A stretch of 64,000 nucleotides of DNA, taken from positions 64,675,024 to 64,739,023 of the forward strand of contig CM046853.1 in the NCBI GenBank assembly GCA_025617745.1. Reading direction: 5' to 3'. Position numbers and translations under genes: made by a program. Origin of the DNA: Heliocidaris erythrogramma (Eukaryota > Echinodermata > Echinoidea > Camarodonta > Echinometridae). The notes beneath the pieces are model-generated. The model worked only from the letters and a program-made list of their open reading frames with translations, searched no databases and had not been told where the DNA came from. This document shows positions 39,401 to 51,400 of this stretch, piece after piece. Every line of letters begins with the position of its first letter. The stretch's first letter is position 1.

Positions 39401-42400
39401 AGAGTTCTCCTTCAGGACTATAGATGGTGATGACTCTCTCATCTCCTGTAAACAGAGAGAATGTAGAGGTACGTTTGAGCTCAAGGTATTCTATATTATT
39501 CTTGAAAATAGTTACATACTAATTCTCCTAGGATTGGTACTTTCGTATTCATTGCTGCACATATTTTTATTTTGTGCACTGAACTGGAGAGTCAATATCC
39601 AATTGTCATGAGCAACTTTGAAGTGTCTTTGGGTTAATAGTGGAGTAATGACTGCTCATTCATCTGTGTAATCGCAAAAGTAACAGCAATTGACCAAAGG
39701 TGCTATTTTCTTTTTGTCAGCCGTCATCATTACGGACCAACAAACTACCCCATCCACCTTCAGGCTACGAGAGGGAGAACCAGTCAACGAAATCAACATG
39801 GCCACTGTAGTCTCTACATCCAGGGAAGGTGGTACTGTCACTGGGGATCAGCTGTGGCGCCTTGGCTTCTATGGAAGCACCAACCCTGATGGTTCAGGGG
39901 AGCTGGTTGGCTACCAAGAGCAAATCCTTCCTTTTTACCATGCTGACCATGACCTGAGGAATCCAGGAGACACCTTGGATTTCTCTGGCTTGAATGCAAA
40001 CTTTGACATGACTGGTATCTCCTGCTCTGAGGTCCAGCACCTGTGTACAGTACTGTCCAAGAACCCTGATGCATCTGATGATTTCACTCTTAGCACACAG
40101 CCTAATAATGATGTTTTGACAAGCTGCTTCCAAGTCCCTCCTGGTGCTTGCACAGGTGAGATAATGTTATTTAATACTCTTTTTATTACAAGCAATTCTT
40201 TCTGGAACTTTACTAGTTAAAAATGTCAGTCATGTTTCCTTTGAATATTTTTACTCACATATTAATTATGTTATCTTCTTATAGATAGAGAGTAATGGGA
40301 CTTGAATATTAGTTTCATTTCTTTGGTCCATTTCACTTTAGACAAAACTGCTAGAGAAATTTATTAGAAGGGCACTGCATTGGTGCCAAGCTTGTAGAAA
40401 TCCTGCTATTGCTTAATTCTGTTCTTTGAATGACATGCTTTCATTTGTTATGTGTCCTTTACTAGGTGTCCTTGTGACAGACATGGATTGGTCATATACA
40501 TCTAGCAAACCAAACCCCAGTCAAGCAGATGTTTTGAACATTGAAATGTTTGTGGATTCACTTGAAACTGCTTCCAGTATTCAAGGGAGGAGGATGTGGC
40601 GTGTGGGCATCTTCGCCAGCAAGCGCAGTGATGGAACAGGCCCACGGCAGAGCACCAACTACCAGATCCTGAATACCTACCAGGCTCGCAAGCCACTGGT
40701 TGCAGGACAGAGACTGATCATCGATAACATCGGCACCAGATTTGACCTGGATCAGATCAATTGTGATAATGGGTTCAGATTCCTCTGCCTGGAGTTTGCT
40801 AAGAGTATGAGACCACTCCCTGACTTTAAGTTCTCAACATTGACAGGAGAAACCACCATCATTCGATGCCAAGAACATGAATGTGATAGAGGTGAGCAAT
40901 ATATCTATTGATAGATTAAGATATTTGATTGCAGCTTATTATGTTAATTAGATTTAATGAACTAAAAGCCTTTGAAGGTGATCATCTTTTCATGTTAAAA
41001 CTTTTGTGCTGTTCATGATAGCTAAATATATTTAAACTTTAAATTTTGAAACTTAATCTCATAGATTATTGTAGAACCATGGTTGAAAACTCATAGGAAG
41101 TGTTATTTACAGTCCATGTTTGAAATACAGTTAGCTGGTTCATAGTATAATAATTTCTTTGGTTATGCATTCTTAGGTGTGAAGCTCATGGATCTTGAGA
41201 CAATCCCAGACAATAACTACCAGACGGTGGTGAGTCAGAAGAGGGAGAATATTCTTCAGTTTGATATGATGGCAGCACCTGCTCCAGACACTGCAATCCT
41301 TCGTGGGGTCAACTTATGGGAGCTTGCCCTGTGGGGCAGTGATAACCCCATCGGGGAAGGACCACGCCATAATGAACGTACAGCCTACAACCTAAACACC
41401 TACCAGAAGAGTGTCCCTGTCAACATTGGAGACGTGCTCCGTTATGGAACTGTGGAGACGAATTTCGACATGACAGGACTGACCTGTGATGATGTGCAGT
41501 ACATCTGCGCTCGTCTTCAGAAGTCTAGCGAAGCTGTGCCAAACTTCCAGTTGTCTGGTGTGCCAAACAATAGAGTTCTCACTCAGTGCTTCAATGTCAG
41601 GTGTGCCGGTGAGTGAAAATTTTTGTGCATTTATTTGTATTACAAAGATATTGATAAGGCTGATAATTTTATGTCTTGTCAAGCACCATTCTAATCAAGT
41701 CAAGATGTTGAGATCATGAGCAAAATGTCTTTTATGTAAATTCTAGCAGACTGAACAGAGAATTGAAAGAAAACTCTCTTCACTGAAGTAAGGAATAATT
41801 ACTTGGTGCTGATGTCTGTTGTGTATTAATTTTATCATCTGATATGTCATCTCAATGTACATGTATTTTAATTAAGTATAAATTTAATAGCGATTCAAGA
41901 AATAGACGTTCTATTTGTGTGATGTATTTGTAATTCTAAACAAATGTTATTTATTGTTCTTAATTATTTCATTTTTTGCCGACTGCAGGAGTGGTAGTGG
42001 ATGATACACGCGTCTCGGTGTCTGGCAGCAGCCTGACGGATGGTAGTGATGAGGTCTTCTTCTCAGTTACCATGACCGCTGACGACCAGAGTGCAGATGC
42101 CAGGGATGAAAACATGTGGCAGTTGTCTGCTTACATGACCAGTACCCCTGATGGAAGTGGCAAGAGGGTTGTACTTGGAGAGGAAACACTTACTCCCAGG
42201 CAGTCCAGTCAAGCCCTCTTTTCCGGCTCCCGAACAGGCTTCTACGATCTGCGTACTCGCGTCAATCGAGACACCCTCGATTGCACGGCCAGCAACTACC
42301 TCTGCATCGAGGTGACCCGCGCACCAAACGCCCCTAGGTCATTCTCTTTCACAGGCTCGCGGTCAGACTCGCTCTCTTCTTGCGAGCGATTGGAATGTGC

Positions 42401-45400
42401 CAAAAAGCGTAAGTGGTGTTAAGGAGTGGTGTGGCACCAGAACCGCGAACCTGATACTCAGCCAAGGATCCAGCCCCAAATTCGAGCCGGACATTTCTTT
42501 TCTTCAGTTCACCTTGCATGACATTTCAGTTGATCAAATTTGCATGTTAGTTCAATAAGTAACATCCTTGATAGGTCAGCTCTTCTTCTGCCATATTTTA
42601 TCCAGGTTCGAAGGAAAATTCTTGTCAGGTTGCATGCTAGTGTGTATTTTGCATGTTACAAGAATAGTGATGTCATTGTAAGTGCCATTTGGAGAAAGAT
42701 AAGTTAGAGGCAACAGGGAAGATCAAGCATGTGTCTGCTTTTCTGGTGGAATAAGAAGTAAATAATAATCTTGTTCGGTTTTTTTTTTTCTCTCTCTCTC
42801 TCTCTCTCTCACTCTTTATCTTATGTGTTATCACCTCACACTGTATTCCTGATCATCAGCTGCCGGGCAGTATGTAAGTGCCAGTTGTTATTTTGAATTC
42901 TTATTCTTTAATTTCATGTATAGAAATATAAAATGAAGGCCAAATTGTGGTGTAAGAAAAATGAAAAGACTATGTACAGGGTAACTTCTTTCTAATACTT
43001 TCTGCTTGATGGTTACATGTAGCAGTATTATATTTTGTACCTAGTATAAATAGAAGTAAATGATGATGGATGTATATGTTGTTCCTTAATTGCCATATGA
43101 GGAACAAATTATTAGAGTTCTATGTTTTTGTGTTGTTTTTTAAAGAACACATTTTTTGTATAATTCACAGTTAAATCATTTACTAGTGTATTATTTGAAT
43201 TTATTTTAATATTTCATGACAAGAATTTGGTAGCTCTTCAGAAAGCCTAAACTAGTCAAATAAATTTATGGGTATTCACAAATAAAGATTGTAATAGTAT
43301 TGAAGCAATAATTTTCTTTTTTTACATCGCAGTCAGAAGGCCCCCGTGGAGACAAGGGACAGAAAGGAGAACCTGGTGAAGCCGATATAAATAGTGCTGT
43401 AAGTTGGCAACATTTACAAAAAATGTTTCACAAGAATGGATATATTTTTCTATTGAAATATATCCATTATTGTATTGCAGACAAACAAATAAATTACATG
43501 ATGTGAAGAGAAATTCTATTCTTATGTAAAATTTACAGCATGATGGATACAAATTATGTTCCAAAATAATGAAATGCTTGTAATAAACAAACCATTATTT
43601 TCACTGAATGACCAAATTATGATTCCCGTTTCTTTCTCTGTTTCTTTTGATGCAGAATTTCCCCCCTGGTCTACCAGGACCAGTTGGACCCCCAGGACCC
43701 TCTGTAAGTCTGACTTCTTGTCTTTTCATTTGTAATATGCTATATCTTATTGTCTCTGATTACTTACATGTAGGATATCGTGTGTAGAATCAGTGTAATA
43801 TCTTAGAGTACATATTCGAGAAATTAACTTGTGTGTAGATTTATTTTGCAAACTTAATTTTCACGGCTTTGCATTTTTTCATGATATAGTGAAGTATTAT
43901 TAATAGTGAATGTTTTATTGGTGTTGAGGCAAGTTTTATTCGAGAAACACCTTTCATGTTCATATTTTCTTTTTTTCCTTTCCAGGGACCCTCCGGACCC
44001 TCTGGTAACAATGGACCCCCAGGACCCCCTGGACCCCGTGTAAGTTTCCTTTGCGGTTATCTCAAATTGCATGATCACATCTTTTGAAAAAATATTTGAA
44101 AAATACAATACCATTGTGTGCAACCTGTGGTGTAGGCTAAGACTTACAACTTCCAATCAATATCATAGTTTTAGATGTATTTAAGGACATCATGTTAAAA
44201 ATGCATGCTCATGCTCTACAGGTAGCTCATCTGTACCCTTAACTCATTTATTTATCTAGTTTTAAAGATCTTCTTTATTGCATAGTAAAGTTTCAGGAAT
44301 CGTGTTATATAATCATACCTTCTTGTTGGACCATGTAGGGAAACCCAGGTATGGATGGATTAACTGGTCTTCCTGGTATCCCTGGACCCCCTGGACCTCC
44401 AGGCAAGTCAGGATCATTGGTTGCATCAGCTCAGACTACCTCCTTCAACAAGGGACCCAGCCTTGCCGGATACCAGTACCCACAAGCACAAGCAGCTGTA
44501 AGTCCAAACCTCTTTGTACAAGCAGTGAAAAATACAAGTTGAAGTGCTATGCCACGTGATATGAAATACTACAATCAAAATTGCATGTTAGGTACTCAGT
44601 AGTGTTGATCTTGCCTTTGCTATATGTCGTACAAATTTACAATATGTGTTCATTGTTTTGTCTAGCTCTACATCAGACTGTTTTGTCAGGAAGAAACCAA
44701 GTTGCCCTCCAGTATTGACAGAGCATCTGACACGTCTATAATTATATTAACTGTCTTACAAGATATTTGACCTAAAAAAAAAAATCAGTCATAATCATAT
44801 TATGATATCTAATAACATATGAACCTTTTTGTCCTTACATTAAACATGTAGCACAACCTTTTGTTCTGTAAAAAAAGAGCATTATCCAATCCCATTTCCC
44901 TCACTTTTTATATTGCAGGGCACCCCTGGACCACGTGGACCCCCAGGACCCCCCGGATCAAGGGTGAGTATAACCCCTCGCAAATTGTTCTAAGCATTAT
45001 GTCTTGAAAAAGAACCAAACCATTTTACTTTTCTAAAAAGCTTAAAAAGTTTTATTCCTCTATGTACTCTTGAGGAAATGTGGGTAACACATGTTTTGCA
45101 AAGTTTGGTAAAAAATTAATTCAACTTAGGGAAAGTTGGACTTATGCGACTTCGAGTTATGCAAGATTAACTGTATATTGATAACTGCATTAACATTGAT
45201 ATACTAAAGATACACAAAAGCAATAAGTTGTCATCATATTTTGTCGTAGATAAGTAAGCGTTTGTGGATGATTTTTAGTAGATTTAAACAAAAACTGTCT
45301 ATGAGATGCATTCTTCTGTAATTAATAAGAAACTTTTTTATGCTTGAAACTATATGACTTGAATATGTGTATCCTTTTCTTCACAGGGACCCCAAGGTTT

Positions 45401-48400
45401 GACTGGACCCGCTGGACCCTCAGGAGAGACTGGACCCCCTGTAAGTCTTTACTTTCTTCTTCCCTCTAGATTCTAAATTGTGTATTATCTACTTGTTTCT
45501 CAAATTCCACATGTATTTTATGGAAAGTACCATTGTAGTGTAATAAAACATTATTTGGATATCATTGAAGACTCATTATTGGAAATTTTGTTGGGATGTC
45601 CTTAAAGGTGCAGATTGTTGTTGTAAGGAGTATTATATTTATGTTGTTTTTCTGTCTCCCTTCCTCCTATCTCAGGGAAATTCTGGACCACCAGGACCCC
45701 CTGGACTTCCAGGACGCCCCGGATCTGATGTAAGTAACTTTAACAGATCTTTAAATGTAGTATACAAAACCCTAGATAGTAAAAAAGTTGGACAGTAAGT
45801 TCAGAGCTCAGTTCATAAACAATGAACTTGCTATAGCTATTTTTTTTCAAATAGTGGTTATCGAGATATCAATATTTTTTTAACGTTATTTCAAACCTAC
45901 TGCTCTTAGACTACCCTACTGGTCTATTGCTAGTGACTTTGATATGTAGGCACTAATTCGAAATGTTGACTATGAACTTCCTAAAAGTATGATGATGTGA
46001 ACCATACACCTATATCAGTTCATATGCTTTGATTACCATATGTATAATACAAACAAATTATTTGTTTTATCAGTGGCAATTTAGATTATTGTGTTGTTTT
46101 TTGTTGCCAATAATGTAAATATTTGATGATTTTGAATATGTGAAGTAAACAAGACCGTTTCTCTTTATTTTAGGGAGATGACGGATCCCCAGGATCTCCC
46201 GGACAACGTGGACCTGCTGGTACCCCTGTTAGTATTTTTTCTTCCTCTCCAAACACTGTATTTTACATGTATCTCTTCTATTTTCAAACCTTAAGTGAGC
46301 AACAACAAAAAAGGACACCCACATTGAATGGAACTTATTACTTAATTTTAACAAGTAGAAATAATAAAAAAATTTAACAGCTTTCAAGTGTAGTCTGTGC
46401 TATCATTTGTTAAACCCTGTACGAAAAATTTTGATTAATTTTAGTTCATATTTAGGCACTTGTGTAAAGACATGCAGCTGGAGTTGTAGAAGAAGTACTG
46501 GTAGTAGTTATGCATGTAGTAAACTCTCTTAGTTACATGTAGCATGTAATAGTAGAAGGCTAATTTAGCACAAGGTAAAATGAAAAAAATCACAAACGGA
46601 GCATTTGTCATTTAAACAAAGTGTCAAGTAAACTACTCATTTTGTATGAGCTTCTGGATATTGGCACAAGGAATCTCTAATATATAAATATGAATATTTT
46701 TTCTCATTACCAGGGTTCCCGTGGAACCCCTGGAATGCCCGGAGCCCCCGGAATGAAGGGACATCAGGTGAGTAACCATCATCTTTCCTTCTTCCGTTTA
46801 ACTTTGATCATCAAGTCAATACTAAGCAGAATCTTTTGAATGAGAGAAGTGTTTCTCTCTGGTCCTGTGACCAGCTATCCACTTTCAGAACTCAACTCAA
46901 GACATACCTATTTCAGATTGCTTACAACTAGTCATATATTCTTGTCTTTCCCGGGTAGAATTATGAACAGACATTTTGGTAGTTTTTCAGTCTCAACAGC
47001 GCCTTTGATTAGGCAACTAGATATTGGCGCTTTTTAAATACCCTGATTGGATTGGATTGGATTGTATGAATTTAAGGATGGCAAATTGAACTGCATTGAA
47101 CTATACTCAAGAAGTTGTTTTATGAATCTACGTAAAGATATGTGAAAGACAGTTGCAACATATTGGTAGGGCAGTACTTATTTCAATCAAGGTCTGCAGA
47201 TGAAAGTTGCCTACGTGTATTTGATTTATGTTGTCATCATGCAAGTGGTAAAGAGGTCATTTTTGTCCGATTTACAGGGTCTGCCTGGACTCTCAGGAAG
47301 CAAGGGAGAGCGTGGAGAGACTGGAGAACGTGGAAGTGATGGATCCCCAGGAGCTGTTGGTGCTCCAGGACCTGCTGTAAGTACACGTACAGTCAAACCT
47401 GTTTGATCACCCACGTTAGTTTACAAGTAATGCAGATATTACGGTTGATTTTATGACTTGAAGATTTTCATCCTAAGTGAATTTTCTGATTCCCAATCAT
47501 TGCAATATTTCTGACAAGTTGATATAGTTGACAATGCATTACTGCACTCGTGTGTTCGTGTACAAATTATGCAGAAATTACAATTCTTCATATTTTTCAC
47601 CTTTATATATTAAGTGAATTTTCTGATTCTCACACTGAATCCATCCACACTACCCTTTTCCCTTCAGTGTTCTCAACCTACAGGTTGGAGTTTTTCATGC
47701 TTTCACTCTTGTGCATGACCAATCAAGCTGTCATCCTCGCTCCTGATATTAACCAATTGCGTTCTGTGCTCATTTCTCATTCCATATATCAGGGACCCTC
47801 TGGACAACCCGGTGAACGTGGCCGAACTGGACCTGCTGGACCCCAGGGAGACCGTGGAGCAGATGGAGCCACTGGATCCCAGGGACCTCCAGGATCCACT
47901 GGACCTGCTGGAGCCCCAGGAATGCCCGGAATTGCTGGAGCTAAGGTAAGAGAATGCAGCTTTGTCATTTCTTCTGTATCATCCCCTCTGTCTTTAGAAT
48001 GAACTATATCTCAACATGAATTTATTTGGAAATTTCTTTAGCAGAATAGATATATTAATGAAAAACATTTCAAAAGGGAGTGGGCAATATAGCTTGTATA
48101 TGATATTATTGGTTTGATGAAATAATATGTCATTAGGTTCATTGACATACATACAGAAATGACTTGATATTTTGACATTTGTCATCTTTACAGCACTGAC
48201 TTATTAAAGAATCAATTTTCCAGAATGATCAAAGAAAGGTTTCTTATGAGTAAGAAAAATATCCATTTGAGCATGAATATTAAGGCTATAAATTCTTTGT
48301 TGCTATATAGGGAGATGCTGGCTCCCCAGGAGCTCGTGGATCACCTGGACTCCAAGGAGCCCGTGGAGAGCGTGGATCTGAGGGATCACAAGGACAAACT

Positions 48401-51400
48401 GGACCTCCAGTAAGTAGGATTCCTTACAAGTGTCTAGTGAAAGGATTCAGTGGTTACAACATAATTGATAGGGGCGAATGTTGATGTGAAAGGATTCAGT
48501 GGTTACAACATAATTGATAGGGCCGAATGTTGATGTGAAAGGATTCAGTGGTTACAACATAATTGATACAGGCAAATGTTGATGTGAAAGGATTCAGTGG
48601 TTACAACATAATCGATAGGGGCGAATGTTGATGTATTTCATGTATCCCTAATACTTGTCGTTTGCATGCAAACCATGGTTTAAATTCAAACTTACTTTGT
48701 GAATTCTGGCCAATAAGTGATAAATATGATTTATTTTACATTTGCTATTTCAGGTTTTTTTGCAACAACTACATTAGACGGATGCTATCGAAACCATATT
48801 GGACACATGAAGATTATATTCATTGAATTTGTAATACAGGAACATATTTCATAAACTTTGTTGAGCTTCCTAATCCTTATGTATTAAAGTAAGAGAATAA
48901 AATATTCTTCTCTTCTCCCTTCAGGGTGTCCCTGGACGTGATGGAGCTAATGGAGCTAAGGGATCAGTTGGACCCTCTGGTGCTCAGGGAACTCCAGGTT
49001 TCCCTGGAGCCCGTGGACCTCCAGTAAGTTGAAAGACATACCTAGCATTTCTATTCTCTCTTTGAGGGAGGGACGTTGCAGGGGAATAGGATCCCCTGAT
49101 AAAACACTCTCACTCAAGCCCAAATTACATACATGTATATTTGTTTCAAAACAGTTGAATTTATGTTTGGATTGCTCCCTAAAGTTGCTTAATGAACAAA
49201 AAAAGAGACAGAGTTACACATCATTAGGGAAAGTTTATTTGATAAATCAGCAAATTCATTCTCTGTGATTTCATGAAGGAAAAGCAAATGAACAAAAATA
49301 ATTGAAAAAAAAAATAAAATATACATTTGTTCAAGGATTTATTCCTTGAAATGCACTTGCGCTGATTACGGCTGCCGGAGCTAAAGCCAGGATAATAATA
49401 TCCAAAACCCTTTGGAAGCGCATAGAGACTTTGTATCATAACGTATACAAGAACGGAGTATTATTATTATTATTATTTGACAAGATACAGAGAATATCAG
49501 TGATGTATTTTGTAGACAGGAGCTTTGTTTTTATTTTGCGAAGATTATACTTTCACGATCAAAATAGTTATTGAACAAAAAGTATTGTCATTTATTTTGT
49601 TGAACTTGTAAGGTCCCAGTGTTGGCCAAGACCTAAAATTATTTCATTATGTCATGGTTTTTGTTTAGGGACCCGCTGGTAGCCCAGGACCTGCTGGATC
49701 CAAGGGAGACCAAGGAAACCCAGGACAGCCTGGAGCTCAGGGAGAGTCTGGACCTACTGGACCTCGTGTAAGTTAATTTTTATTTTACATTTATTGATCA
49801 GATTTCTTAAGAATACCTCAATGCTTTGTGCTGGAAACTAAATTCAGAAGTAACTTTAATAAATTGACACTCAACATCCAAGAAACAAATAGAAATGAAA
49901 AATTTAAAGATTTTAAATCATATAAAAAAAATTTGATTTTTTTTTTTTGTAGTAGTATAAATACATACGAAATAGGTGCGTTCATACAGGGAGAAGACGA
50001 CTCTTAAAATTCTATGCAAATGCTGTCTCTACATCTGTCTCCACAATCTTATATTGTTGTAGTGTTATTCTTATGTTACATACCTTGTTTTAGGAACATT
50101 TTTTGCTTGTAGCCTGTGATTCATCTCGCCTGAATCTAGATGTTAAGCAACAAACTGTATGTGATCATGATCCTCTTTCTTTTTTTATCACAGGGTGAGA
50201 CTGGACCTTCAGGACCCCCAGGAGCACAGGGAGAAAGTGGAGAGAGGGTTAGTATCAACTATTTTTAGAATTATATGTACAATCATTCCTTCAAGCATTA
50301 AGTTTGTTAAGACAGTGTGCATAGGATAAATGATTAAAGTTGACATTCAGATTCAGAGAGAAGTTATTATTCTCAAGTTATCCAATTTCATCTTAACTTT
50401 TTAAATTTGATTTTCACACTTTGCCATGTACATTACTAAATCGTCATCCCGCTTTCATCTTGTAGGGACCCCGCGGAAGTGTTGGACCTGCAGGACCTCC
50501 AGGTGGTGTAGGAGAGCGTGTAAGTATTGAGTTGTGTAGTTCATATTTAGATATATAGGTTCATATATTATTATTATTATTATGTCTAATGAGATTTATA
50601 GAATTGTTACATTTTGTTGATTTTCATTGTCAGTGGGGATAATGTCATAAGAGACCCTTGAAAAAGTATGTTGTCAATTTTTCTCATTGTCAAGAGGATT
50701 TTGATTTGCATCTTGGCTGACAAAGAATCTATTTTGACTTGGATTACTTTGTACATGTCAAAAAAAAAGCAAAATGATGATAATTTTGACAATTATTATG
50801 CAATAATGTAGAAGAAAAAAAATTATATTAAGATACATGTGACTATGTTAGGATAATTATTTGTGATTGTTTAATTTATTTAATACTATTTGATTTTGTC
50901 TTTGACAGGGACCCATGGGACCTCCAGGTATGTCTGGAGCCCCAGGAGCACCAGGACCTAAGGGAGACCGTGGATTACCTGGCGAACGTGGATCTGCTGG
51001 AGCTAAGGGATCCGCTGGAGAGTCTGGCCGCCCTGGAGAGCCAGGTATGCCTGGACAGAGGGGACTTACTGGACCTCCAGGCAAGCAAGGACGTGATGGC
51101 AAACCCGGACCTGCTGGTGCCCCTGGAGAACCTGGAAACTCCGGACCCGCTGGAGCTAGTGGCCAGCGTGGTCTTCCCGGACTTGTTGGTCTGCCAGGAC
51201 CTCAAGGACAGCGTGGAGAGCGTGGAGAGGATGGTGGTCAGGGAGCCCCTGGTGCTCCTGGTCTGACTGGTGAGCCTGGAAAGCGTGGAGAACCTGGTGT
51301 TGCTGGACCTCCTGGACCTCAGGGAGCTGCTGGAGAGAGGGGTAACCAGGGACCCCAGGGAGCTGCTGGCTCTATGGGACCCCCAGGACCTCCTGGAGCA

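Larger units (their letters stand above)
31050..42859 (+). other. Introns between SURF exons (3 to 16)
   Basis: Fourteen introns of 174 to 1,165 bases. All interrupt codons after the first base. Apart from the TTAA-bounded element at 33155-34066 in intron 5 and a CT run at 42790-42811 in intron 16, they show only AT-rich sequence and no further module-like reading frame. Confidence 0.75.
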
